The notes under the pieces are model-generated. The model did no database searches, was not told where the DNA came from, and worked only from the letters and a program-made list of their open reading frames with translations. From assembly GCA_012837965.1 (NCBI GenBank), contig DUQF01000006.1, positions 20,237 to 84,236 on the forward strand: a stretch of 64,000 bases of DNA. Direction: 5' to 3'. The stretch comes from Clostridiales bacterium (lineage in GTDB: Bacteria; Bacillota; Clostridia; Christensenellales; Aristaeellaceae). Shown here piece after piece: positions 24,193 to 32,510 of the stretch (within the stretch, counting starts at the first letter, position 1; the number at the start of each line of letters is the position of its first letter). A program made the translations under genes and the position numbers.

Positions 24193-24748
24193 GTTTGTTA
24201 ATCCAACCAAAGTTATTACCGGCCCCAGCACCCGTTGGTCTTATGCGAACGTTTGGGAGGCTAAGTCTATCAACGGAGGCACGCCAAAGTACTCTGTTTC
24301 CCTCATCATCCCAAAGACCGATACCGTTACCATCGAGAAGATCAATCGTGCCATCAAGGCAGCCTATGAGGATGGTCAAAGCAAACTGCGCGGAAACAGT
24401 AAGTTCGTGCCCGCGCTGGGAGACCTGAAGACCCCGCTCCGAGACGGAGACAAAGAGCGAAATGGAGACCCTGCCTACGCCGGTTGTATGTTCATTAATG
24501 CAAACGCTACCACCGCACCCGGCATTGTTGATGCCGACTGTAACCCGATCCTGAATCGCTCCGAAGTGTACTCAGGTGTGTACGGTCGTGCCAGCATCAG
24601 TCTGTATGCCTTCAACTCGAACGGAAACAAGGGCATCGCCTGTGGGTTGAACAACTTGCAAAAGCTCCGAGACGGCGAGCCTTTAGGCAGCCGCGCCCGT
24701 GCTGAAGATGACTTTGCCACCGAAGACGATGAAGACTTTCTGGACTAA
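24185..24748 (+). CDS. DUF2815 single-stranded DNA-binding-like protein
   Basis: 187 residues. TGPSTRWSYANVWEAKSING, then YSVSLIIPKTDTVTIEKINR, GDKERNGDPAYAGCMFINA and a strongly acidic tail (EDDFATEDDEDFLD) are typical of DUF2815. The acidic C-terminal tip resembles that of SSB proteins that recruit partners. With DUF2800 it forms a conserved phage pair upstream of DNA polymerase. A short hairpin (GGGCAGCAGAG, 24761-24771, with CTCTGCTGCCC, 24779-24789) follows the gene. Confidence 0.88.
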   Translation: MSKFVNPTKVITGPSTRWSYANVWEAKSINGGTPKYSVSLIIPKTDTVTIEKINRAIKAAYEDGQSKLRGNSKFVPALGDLKTPLRDGDKERNGDPAYAGCMFINANATTAPGIVDADCNPILNRSEVYSGVYGRASISLYAFNSNGNKGIACGLNNLQKLRDGEPLGSRARAEDDFATEDDEDFLD

Positions 24749-24816
24749 AACAAAAACTGGGCAGCAGAGCAATAAAACTCTGCTGCCCGCATGACAAACG
24801 ATTGGAGGAATGAATA

Positions 24817-24981
24817 ATGAGTCCTGAAACCTATGTGTATATGAGAGAAACAGTTGTGACCTACGAATACTTTTTTATTATTGTGATTAATGTATTCATA
24901 ATCGCCCACCACATCAAGAAGTTCGTAAATTGGGGAATTCAGAAAATTCGAGAAACTGGCGAAAAGAAAGCATCCGAGTAA
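24817..24981 (+). CDS. Small single-pass membrane protein
   Basis: 54 residues with GGAGG upstream of ATG 24817. Residues about 18-34 (YEYFFIIVINVFIIAHH) form one hydrophobic helix, followed by a basic tail with KKFVNWGIQKIRETGEKK. It lies between DUF2815 and DNA polymerase. Family not recognised; a membrane anchor or exclusion role is only a guess. Confidence 0.6.
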   Translation: MSPETYVYMRETVVTYEYFFIIVINVFIIAHHIKKFVNWGIQKIRETGEKKASE

Positions 24982-25036
24982 TATCAAACGGGGCGACATC
25001 GGTTGGGCCGGTGCCGCCCTTTCCATAAGAGGCAGT

Positions 25037-27028
25037 ATGAAAAAAATTAAGTATCTTTCGATAGACATTGAAACAAAATCCGGCACCGATCTATCTAAGA
25101 GCGGTGTATATCGTTATACAGAAGATCCGGAATTTGAAATCATGCTTTTCGGATACTCGGTTAATGGCAGTGAAGTTTCTGTAATCGATACAGCTTGTGG
25201 AGAGAAAATCCCAGAAGAGGTATTGGAAGCTATCGTAGATGAATTCGTGACCAAGTGGGCTTATAACGCAACGTTTGAACGGGTGTGCTTGTCAGCTTGG
25301 CTGCGAAAGAATCGTCCGGATCTATTCTTCAGCTACGGTATCCTGGCAGACAGCGTTGGTAATTATCTGAATCCCGTATCGTGGCGCTGTTCGATGATCT
25401 GGGCAGCTTATATAGGCTTGCCCCTGTCATTGGAAGGCGTAGGAACCGTGCTAAAACTTCAAAATCAGAAGATGGCAGAAGGCAAGGCGCTAATCAAATA
25501 TTTTTCGATGCCATGTAAGCCTACCAAGGTTAATAATGGCAGGAAATGGAACCTCCCGTGCCATGCCCCGGATAAATGGGAGATCTTCAAAACGTACAAC
25601 AAAAGAGATGTTGAGGTGGAAATGAGTATCCAGAAGGTATTAGCCAAATTTCCAGTTCCGGATTTCGTCTGGGAAGAATACCATCTGTCCGAAGAAATCA
25701 ATGATCGCGGTATTCAACTGGATTTGCAGATGGTGGAACAGGCTATTCTGTTGGATGCTAAATCCCGCGATGTTCTTTCCACGGAGATGCAGAAGCTGAC
25801 TAAACTCGAAAACCCAAATTCCGTGGTTCAACTGAAGCAGTGGCTCTCTGACCATGGAATGGAGGTGGAGTCTCTGGACAAAAAAGCTGTGAAGGAACTG
25901 TTGAAAACTGCACCGCCAGAATTGGCAAAAGCGCTGGAACTTCGCCAACAGTTAGCCCGTTCAAGCGTAAAAAAATACATCGCCATGAGGAATAGCGTCT
26001 GCGCTGACGGAAGGTGTCGTGGTATGTTCCAGTTCTACGGTGCGAATCGCACTGGGCGCTGGTCTGGCAGACTGATTCAGTTACAAAACCTCCCACAAAA
26101 CCACATCTCGGATCTATCCTCTGCCCGCGGTTTGGTGAAAGCCGGAGACTACGGCATGTTGCGTCTGCTGTATGAAGATGTACCTGATACCCTCAGTCAA
26201 CTGATAAGAACCGCTTTTATTCCGAAAGCTGGGTATAAGTTTATTGTCAGTGACTTCAGCGCTATAGAAGCACGTGTCATCGCACATCTGGCCGGGGAAA
26301 CATGGAGGACAGAGGTGTTTCGTAAAAACGGTGATATTTATTGTGCATCGGCATCCGCCATGTTTGGTGTACCGGTTGAGAAACATGGCGTAAACGGACA
26401 TCTGCGTCAAAAGGGTAAAATCGCAGAACTCGCCCTGGGGTACGGTGGAAGCGTTGGCGCGCTTAAAGCAATGGGCGCTTTGGATATAGGTTTGCAGGAG
26501 GAAGAGCTTCAGCCGTTAGTAAATGCTTGGCGGTCATCGAATCCAAACATTGTAACTTTCTGGTGGGACGTGGATGATGCGGTCAAAACTGCTATCCGAG
26601 AGCGTACCATCACAGAAACTCATAACATCCGATTCCAGTACCAAAGCGCCATGCTGTTTATCCAGCTCCCCTCTGGCAGGCGGTTGGCTTATGTGAAACC
26701 GAAAATTGGTGAAAATAAATACGGCGGCGAATCCGTCACCTACGAAGGTGTAGGGGGCACCAAAAAATGGGAAAGAATCGAGAGTTATGGTCCGAAATTT
26801 GTGGAAAACATCGTGCAAGCGATCAGCAGAGACATCCTAAGCTACGCTATGCGAACATTGTCCCATTGCTTTATCGTTGGACACATCCATGATGAGTTAA
26901 TCATCGAAGCAAGCATGGGAGTAAATCTGCAGGCAATTTGTGAACAAATGGGTCGAGTTCCTCCGTGGTTGTCGGGAGCGTTGCTGCGAGCAGATGGGTA
27001 TGAAACAGAATGGTATAAGAAGGATTAA
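25037..27028 (+). CDS. Phage DNA polymerase, family A
   Basis: 663 residues. The N-terminal exonuclease has YLSIDIETKSGTDL (DEDD motif I, about 6-19) and later KTYNKRDVEVEMSIQ (motif III). The polymerase has motif A FIVSDFSAIEARVIAHLAG (about 405-423), motif B KGKIAELALGYGGSVGALKA (about 466-485) and motif C GHIHDELIIEA (about 617-627). It is the replicative enzyme of the phage. The order with DUF2800 and DUF2815 upstream is standard, but here this block is oriented opposite to the primase block. Confidence 0.96.
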   Translation: MKKIKYLSIDIETKSGTDLSKSGVYRYTEDPEFEIMLFGYSVNGSEVSVIDTACGEKIPEEVLEAIVDEFVTKWAYNATFERVCLSAWLRKNRPDLFFSYGILADSVGNYLNPVSWRCSMIWAAYIGLPLSLEGVGTVLKLQNQKMAEGKALIKYFSMPCKPTKVNNGRKWNLPCHAPDKWEIFKTYNKRDVEVEMSIQKVLAKFPVPDFVWEEYHLSEEINDRGIQLDLQMVEQAILLDAKSRDVLSTEMQKLTKLENPNSVVQLKQWLSDHGMEVESLDKKAVKELLKTAPPELAKALELRQQLARSSVKKYIAMRNSVCADGRCRGMFQFYGANRTGRWSGRLIQLQNLPQNHISDLSSARGLVKAGDYGMLRLLYEDVPDTLSQLIRTAFIPKAGYKFIVSDFSAIEARVIAHLAGETWRTEVFRKNGDIYCASASAMFGVPVEKHGVNGHLRQKGKIAELALGYGGSVGALKAMGALDIGLQEEELQPLVNAWRSSNPNIVTFWWDVDDAVKTAIRERTITETHNIRFQYQSAMLFIQLPSGRRLAYVKPKIGENKYGGESVTYEGVGGTKKWERIESYGPKFVENIVQAISRDILSYAMRTLSHCFIVGHIHDELIIEASMGVNLQAICEQMGRVPPWLSGALLRADGYETEWYKKD

Positions 27029-27278
27029 ATAATCAACACTCACCATATCCTGATAAGCGTTGTTTTTAATATGTTGGAATAAGAATTCTCAGTTTATGAA
27101 AACCAACATCATTCACCATGAAACTATGAATTCTATATAATATAATCTCCTTTTTGACATCTGCAAGTTGAGTAAGCAAAAGGAAGCGGTGGCATTGTCA
27201 AGTGCCTTGGTGCGAGCTCTTAATACTGTATACCAGTTATGATGTGACATAAAAATTCAAAATCTGCCGGCCGCAATC
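27029..27278. other. AT-rich gap between polymerase and defence island
   Basis: No gene seen. CAACACT (27034-27040) and AGCGTTG (27056-27062) form an imperfect hairpin followed by TTTTTAAT, a weak terminator for the polymerase gene. AT content rises sharply compared with the polymerase gene, marking entry to the island. Confidence 0.4.
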
Positions 27279-28349
27279 TTATTTCTTTGGTTCAAGTATG
27301 CCCAAGCATCCCTCTGAAATATTGATAGTTCTTCCAAGCCGAAATTCCGTAGCTTGTCTTATACTTAAATGGTCAAAATCCGCATAAAACTCTTTCTTTC
27401 CAAGATTTATAATGGAAGAATTCCATGTGAGTATAAGTAATGCGCCAAGTGATAAGGTTTGAATTTCTAATCCCAGCACATTTTTAATATCCTTAATCAC
27501 CTGGAAGTACCCCTGTCGCTTATTGGGGAAAGATAGACATACGACCATAGCGCAATTTCTGTCTTTATCGATGTTACTTCGTGAATGCAGTACAGCAATA
27601 TCATCAAGTATGCTTCTTGAAGCATCCAATGTATCTCTGCCAAACTCTATCTCAATTGCGCCTAAAGTCTTATCCCAACTGGCTTTTCCAGAATAAACCG
27701 CGTCAATTCGAGTATATACGTCGCCAGACCTGCTGATTGCACATTTGTACCCGAGACTTATTAAAAGATTCCGCACTAGTAGATTAGGGATCATCGAACG
27801 TCCATCCACATTTGATAATGCATGATAAATCTTCCTCATTATCTGATCGGATTCTTTTTGAAACCGATGTTTCCATGCAATTTTGTTCACTATGGTCAAT
27901 TGTCCTCTTTGCTTCTCTACGCCTGACCGAGTGTATGGTATCCTGACAGTATACTGTTCACTTCTACGCCGGACCACTCCCATATGATTATCTTTACGAT
28001 AAATAGCTCCAACAGGGCAACGAACTGCACACAAACCACAGCCGATGCACAAACGGTTGTCTATCTCTGGCGTTTCGCTTTCATAGCTCCAACGTATAGC
28101 CCTTACGGGGCAGACGGAAAAATCGCGTTCATAAGAGAACTCGGGAAATTCCGGGCATTCAATTTCGTGCTCAGATAAGCGCATGCAAGGCGGATCATCG
28201 CAACTCATACATGACGATATTACCCATTCCTCGGATAACAGTAAACGTGCTGGCTCGTTATAAGTTTGCTCTATGTCACGAGGAAAAATGGATCGAAACA
28301 CAGTAAGATGTTTTCGTCTGTCATTTCTATCTAAGAGAGACACGAGCAA
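27279..28349 (-). CDS. Ferredoxin-domain protein with PD-(D/E)XK-like nuclease domain
   Basis: 356 residues. Residues 47-116 carry two iron-sulfur motifs: C47-x2-C50-x4-C55, C65, C80-P, then C101-x2-C104-x2-C107-x3-C111-P, the layout of an 8-iron ferredoxin. The C-terminal half has LGYKCAISRSGDVYTRIDAVY, then GAIEIEFGRDTLDASRS, which fits a PD-(D/E)XK core with D216 and E233-x-E235 (E in place of K, as in BamHI). This domain aligns in layout with the C-terminus of the upstream gene. It overlaps that gene by 23 bases, so the two are co-expressed. I infer a second endonuclease subunit or accessory nuclease of the adjoining restriction system; the Fe-S part is unusual for it. Confidence 0.7.
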   Translation of the reverse strand: MLVSLLDRNDRRKHLTVFRSIFPRDIEQTYNEPARLLLSEEWVISSCMSCDDPPCMRLSEHEIECPEFPEFSYERDFSVCPVRAIRWSYESETPEIDNRLCIGCGLCAVRCPVGAIYRKDNHMGVVRRRSEQYTVRIPYTRSGVEKQRGQLTIVNKIAWKHRFQKESDQIMRKIYHALSNVDGRSMIPNLLVRNLLISLGYKCAISRSGDVYTRIDAVYSGKASWDKTLGAIEIEFGRDTLDASRSILDDIAVLHSRSNIDKDRNCAMVVCLSFPNKRQGYFQVIKDIKNVLGLEIQTLSLGALLILTWNSSIINLGKKEFYADFDHLSIRQATEFRLGRTINISEGCLGILEPKK

Positions 28350-30027
28350 ACCCCTCCAATCGAATTAATGCTTGACGGTCAAACGAACTTCCATCAACAA
28401 TGACGCTAACTGCAATTTTCAGAAGGGTAGACAAATCGATTACGCCGATACTGAATCCATAGGCTTTTTTGAAATCCAATATTAGATTTGTCACTTCAGC
28501 ACGGTCGTTCGGCAAATAGTAACCTACGGCAAGCGAAGTGGTTTCTGGAGTTGTAGGGTGAGTATTTCGGGAGAGCAGAATCACCTTATTTTCCAGAGCT
28601 TGACGGATGGCCTTCAAGGAAATATGTTGTTCCTCAGTTGGTGATTTTATTTCTATTGGTATGCTGTTGATTTCATCAATAATGATAGCATCCCATCTTG
28701 CTCCGTTGTCCCCGGGTCTAGAAACTTGCACTTCAAAACCAAGCACTCTGAACAGCATCGCAACAAATGGGTAAAACCTGGTCTGTGTTGCAGCTATCAT
28801 GCCATCAAATATTATTTGTACGATATCTACTATCCTTAAGTTTTGGGCTCTCAGCGATTTTACTTTCTCAGTAAAACTCTGCACTTCTTCGTCGCTATCA
28901 TGAACCAGATTATTTCCAGCACTTAACCGGATGCGCTTATTCAAACTATCTGTGCGCTGTATTCCCGCTAAGCTAACGTTGGTAGAACGAGAAGAAGTAG
29001 ATTCACGCACAATACCCATTGCAGCATCGACTTCGTCAACTCGTATCGTCTGATAAGGGGAGAATAGTAACTTCTTACTGTTAAGAATTTCCTCACACGT
29101 TGCCGTATCTTTCCAAATAATCGATTGTACTGGGGTAGTATCATAACCAGCGCGTTCCAACATACTGTAAATGCCTAATCTAATCAGCGCCTGACGTACT
29201 TTACCATCATAAGACCTAAACTCCTTTAAGCGTAAATCTTTGAGCATCTTAATCGATTCTGCCATTTCGTTTCCGTGCTGGGTAAGCCTTAAGCACTCTA
29301 GGGATTTCGGCGGGAATAGTGTATTAGATCTTTCACTTTCCACCCAGCCACATGATTTCATAAAAGCAATAGGAAGTCGTGTAGAGTTATCTGGCAGTGT
29401 TGGTTTTACCGATAGAGAGTCGCACAGTTCTTTGTAAGCTTTCTGATATCTAGCATAAGATCCTCTGATTGATTTAAGCCGAGTAATCATCCGTTTATAT
29501 TGCTGGGCATCAAGATCATCTACTGACATCGGCCCATAACACAGCTCATGTTTATACATGATTCCGTCCATGTCTTGGAATGTCAGCAGCGCCGCCTTGA
29601 AGAACCGTACCTCTTCTGTGTATAGGACATCCATAATTTCTTGTGGGTTGTTGATTCCGATTACGCACTGTTCATAGAGAGAACGAACTTCCTCATCGTC
29701 GGCATTAGCTACATGATAGCCGATATATGTAAAGCACAATGGATATGATCCGCTGCCGACAGAAGACACCCATCCGAGCAGACGAAAAACTTCCGCATAC
29801 ATTTTTGCGTTCATTTTCGTTGAATTGAGACTGTCATTCTCCGTTTGACTGAGCGCAAGTGCAGCACCCCCTGCATAGCCATATGCAGTCATTAAACGTG
29901 TTCTTGCGATGGTGTGCGCCATATCATCCAGACTGAAGGAGGCGCAATCACTATATTCTTTGTATAACTCTTTAAAGACTTGTATCTGGGTAGTGTATTG
30001 TGTACCCGGATTTCTGAAACGAATCAA
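28327..30027 (-). CDS. PD-(D/E)XK restriction endonuclease (probable Type II, large subunit)
   Basis: 566 residues from TTG 30027, chosen for GGGAGG six bases upstream; ATG 30060 is the alternative. The N-terminal two thirds are helical with winged-helix-like parts, suited to site recognition. The C-terminal nuclease core is LGFEVQVSRPGDNGARWDAI, then NSIPIEIKSPTEE: D, then E-x-K. The divergent operon encodes two methyltransferases, as needed for enzymes with asymmetric sites such as Type IIS. No translocase domain is present, which argues against Types I and III. An AlwI-like family is possible but not shown. Confidence 0.75.
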   Translation of the reverse strand: MIRFRNPGTQYTTQIQVFKELYKEYSDCASFSLDDMAHTIARTRLMTAYGYAGGAALALSQTENDSLNSTKMNAKMYAEVFRLLGWVSSVGSGSYPLCFTYIGYHVANADDEEVRSLYEQCVIGINNPQEIMDVLYTEEVRFFKAALLTFQDMDGIMYKHELCYGPMSVDDLDAQQYKRMITRLKSIRGSYARYQKAYKELCDSLSVKPTLPDNSTRLPIAFMKSCGWVESERSNTLFPPKSLECLRLTQHGNEMAESIKMLKDLRLKEFRSYDGKVRQALIRLGIYSMLERAGYDTTPVQSIIWKDTATCEEILNSKKLLFSPYQTIRVDEVDAAMGIVRESTSSRSTNVSLAGIQRTDSLNKRIRLSAGNNLVHDSDEEVQSFTEKVKSLRAQNLRIVDIVQIIFDGMIAATQTRFYPFVAMLFRVLGFEVQVSRPGDNGARWDAIIIDEINSIPIEIKSPTEEQHISLKAIRQALENKVILLSRNTHPTTPETTSLAVGYYLPNDRAEVTNLILDFKKAYGFSIGVIDLSTLLKIAVSVIVDGSSFDRQALIRLEGFARVSLR

Positions 30028-30100
30028 CAGAATCCTCCCATTCGTATATGAATATATCATTTTATCACAAATAATAATGTATCACAAGCTATAAATGTAA

Positions 30101-30130
30101 TCAAGATAGATCAAGATAGATCAAGATAGA
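30101..30130. repeat. Three tandem 10-bp repeats, probable operator
   Basis: TCAAGATAGA occurs three times in a row, one helical turn apart, between the divergent nuclease and HTH/methyltransferase transcription units. The position and spacing suit a controller protein such as the HTH protein at 30260. Confidence 0.75.
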
Positions 30131-30193
30131 TAATATGTGAAGCATATTGTATTGATGTTTTGTATTATTTTCTTGGTTTATTAAAATAAAATA

Positions 30194-30221
30194 TTGACAT
30201 TACGAGAAGTTCCTCTATACT
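30194..30221 (+). promoter_or_regulatory. Promoter of the HTH/methyltransferase/Ham operon
   Basis: TTGACA (30194-30199) and TATACT (30216-30221) are 16 bp apart, 39 bp before the HTH start codon and 63 bp after the tandem repeats. Confidence 0.75.
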
Positions 30222-30259
30222 ATATAGTTGCTAATCTCGTGCAGAAGGAGGAGCCCAGA

Positions 30260-30466
30260 ATGATTATTAGCTATAATAAGCTATGGAAACGAATGATCGA
30301 CCTCAACATGAATAAGACGCAGCTCAGAGAAAAGGCTAAAATCAGCACAAATGCTATGGCAAAGCTTGGAAAGAATGAACCAGTGTCGATGGAAACTATC
30401 AATAAGATTTGTACCGTCTTGCAGTGCAATATCGGAGATATCATGGATATCGTTAAACCAGAATAA
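30260..30466 (+). CDS. Cro/CI-type HTH regulator (controller protein)
   Basis: 68 residues from ATG 30260 with AAGGAGG upstream. The HTH is NKTQLREKAKISTNAMAKLG followed by VSMETINKICTVLQCNIGDI, the standard five-helix XRE fold with almost nothing added. Small proteins of this form act as controller proteins of restriction-modification systems, delaying nuclease synthesis until DNA is methylated. It shares its last base with the next frame's ATG. Likely target: the TCAAGATAGA repeats. Confidence 0.88.
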   Translation: MIISYNKLWKRMIDLNMNKTQLREKAKISTNAMAKLGKNEPVSMETINKICTVLQCNIGDIMDIVKPE

Positions 30467-30483
30467 TGAAAGGGGGTGATGGC

Positions 30484-31611
30484 GTGCATGAACAGATTAG
30501 TATGTGTCCTGATATGATAGAGACTAAACAGCAAGATAAGGCACCTAAAAAAGAAAAGGAAAAACCGAATATGGATTATTGCACTGCAACCAAGGCAATG
30601 CAGATATTGGGCTTATCCAGACATACCTTTGAAAAAACCATAAAAAAAGGACAAATAATAGCCTCCGAAATAAACGGAAAACGGCTATACCTTGTGTCAG
30701 CATTGCAAGAATTTATGCAGACCAATTGTTACAATGATTTAGTCAATGGATCCGTTGATCCTCGCAATTCTTTGAATGATTTAACTGGTAAAGAGTGGCT
30801 TCCTGAAACAAAAAGCTATCTATATCAGAAAGGACTTGGTGCGAACCATCCCGAGGCACAAATAGAAAAACTACACCCTGCTCCTTATTCCTTCCAGGAT
30901 ATCGGACGCCTTATCCGATTTTTCACCAAATCCGGAATGATCGTTCTTGACCCGTTCGGTGGTGTAGGTTCCACAGCCAAAGCATGTGAGGTTGACGGTA
31001 GAAAATGCATTAGTATTGAACTTTCTCCTGTTTGGCACGATTTATCAATAAAGCGGTTGGAGACCGAAGTTGGGGAAGGAACAAGTAGCCATCATCATTT
31101 CATCAATGGCGACTCCTGCACGGAATTGCCAAAGTTACCAACTGATTCGGTAGATTTTATGGTAACAAGCCCTCCGTATTGGGGTATCCTTCATAAAAAG
31201 GATCAGAAGGTTATAAAGAATCGTGTTGCTAACAATTTGGAAACTCATTACTCCGATAGCGAACAAGACTTGGGAAATGTCGAAAGCTACACTGATTTTT
31301 TAGAAATCCTTGTAAATAAGGTGTTCATTGAATGTGCACGAACACTTAGACCAGGAAGATACATGGCAATTGTTGTATCCGACTTTCGAGACAAGAATAA
31401 GTTTATCAGTTTCCACTGCGATCTGATTAATGCTTTAAACAGGGCTGCAATCCCAGATGGTGGAATATTAACCCTTCAAGGCACCAAGATTCTTATTCAA
31501 AATCATAAAAGTCTTTTACCGTATGGATATCCATTCTCTTATGTCGAGAACATCCATCATCAATACATCCTAATCTTCAGGAAAGAGAAAAAGGCGGCGA
31601 GAAAGAAATAA
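30484..31611 (+). CDS. DNA methyltransferase 1, with N-terminal excisionase-like HTH
   Basis: I start at GTG 30484 (GGGGGTGAT upstream), giving 375 residues; ATG 30466 would add six. Residues about 30-90 are a MerR/excisionase-like winged HTH (TATKAMQILGLSRHTFEKTI, then GKRLYLVSALQEFM). The methyltransferase follows in the order motif X (PYSFQDIGRLIRFF), motif I (VLDPFGGVGSTAKACE), motif IV (VTSPPYWGIL). TSPPY points to N4-cytosine or N6-adenine methylation. It would protect one strand of an asymmetric site. It overlaps methyltransferase 2 by one base. Confidence 0.88.
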   Translation: MHEQISMCPDMIETKQQDKAPKKEKEKPNMDYCTATKAMQILGLSRHTFEKTIKKGQIIASEINGKRLYLVSALQEFMQTNCYNDLVNGSVDPRNSLNDLTGKEWLPETKSYLYQKGLGANHPEAQIEKLHPAPYSFQDIGRLIRFFTKSGMIVLDPFGGVGSTAKACEVDGRKCISIELSPVWHDLSIKRLETEVGEGTSSHHHFINGDSCTELPKLPTDSVDFMVTSPPYWGILHKKDQKVIKNRVANNLETHYSDSEQDLGNVESYTDFLEILVNKVFIECARTLRPGRYMAIVVSDFRDKNKFISFHCDLINALNRAAIPDGGILTLQGTKILIQNHKSLLPYGYPFSYVENIHHQYILIFRKEKKAARKK

Positions 31612-32438
31612 TGGAATTCAACCAAGTTATCAACGGCGACAGTGACAGAATTCTACCAGAGCTCCTTGCAACAGGAATCAAGTTCGATCTGATCTGTACT
31701 GATCCACCATATAATTTAAATAAAGATTTCGGAAACGACAGTGATAAACTGGACCTTAAAGACTTCCTTAAGGTGACAGAAAAGAGAATTTCTGTTTGTA
31801 GAGATTTACTTACCTCTAATGGCAGCATAATCTGGTTTGGCATTCATCATTACATCGGTTTCATTCAGACCATTATGTACAACGCTGGGCTCTTCTATCG
31901 ACGCATGAACATTTGGTATTATGAAAATGGCTTTTCCAGATCTAAAAAAGCTCCTCAAACTCAATACGAACCTTTTCTTTGGTTCTCAAAGGCTAAAAAC
32001 CGATGGGTATTTAATGCGGATGATGTCAGAGTTCCATACAAAAGCACAGAACGACTAAAGAATCCTGTTTATTATAAGGACAAAAAAGGGGAGAAGAAAG
32101 CGTGGGTACCTAATCCCAAAGGTGCTATGCGCGGAGATATTTGGTGCTTTCCGACATTAGCTGGAAAAAAATTCGAAAAAGAAAAGACTACTCATCCTAC
32201 CCAAAAGCCAGAAGCTTTGATATTAGAAATCATTAAAGCCTTCTGCCCCAAAGATGCTGACGGCCATTACTGTGGAACAATCTTGGATCCGTTTCATGGT
32301 TCTGGAACTTTAGGCGTATGCTGCGAGAAACTTAATCGTCAAGGGCACCATATTAAGTGGATTGGGATCGAATTAGAAAAACGTTGGTGTGAAATTGCAG
32401 AACAACGGCTTAATTCTGTTAGGACTAATAGCAATTGA
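31611..32438 (+). CDS. DNA methyltransferase 2 (beta class, N6-adenine type)
   Basis: 275 residues. Motif IV comes first (LICTDPPYNLNKDFGND, about 28-44) and motif I last (TILDPFHGSGTLGVCCEKL, about 223-241), with THPTQKPEALILEIIKAF (motif X) between: the beta class order. DPPY fits N6-adenine. A second enzyme in one operon is the rule when the two strands of the site differ. The start overlaps the stop of methyltransferase 1 (TAATG). The next gene begins 72 bases on without a terminator. Confidence 0.92.
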   Translation: MEFNQVINGDSDRILPELLATGIKFDLICTDPPYNLNKDFGNDSDKLDLKDFLKVTEKRISVCRDLLTSNGSIIWFGIHHYIGFIQTIMYNAGLFYRRMNIWYYENGFSRSKKAPQTQYEPFLWFSKAKNRWVFNADDVRVPYKSTERLKNPVYYKDKKGEKKAWVPNPKGAMRGDIWCFPTLAGKKFEKEKTTHPTQKPEALILEIIKAFCPKDADGHYCGTILDPFHGSGTLGVCCEKLNRQGHHIKWIGIELEKRWCEIAEQRLNSVRTNSN

Positions 32439-32510
32439 TGATCTTCTGGGGAACCATATGCATAAATCATTCGCGATAAAACTATTAATAAGGGAAGAGG
32501 TCAACGGTTT

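Noticed and set aside
27279..30060. Type I or Type III restriction system
   Set aside because: No translocase motifs in the nucleases and no specificity subunit; two separate methyltransferases favour a Type II system.
31577..31843. 88-codon frame antisense to the second methyltransferase
   Set aside because: Shadow of a gene with clear motifs IV and I.
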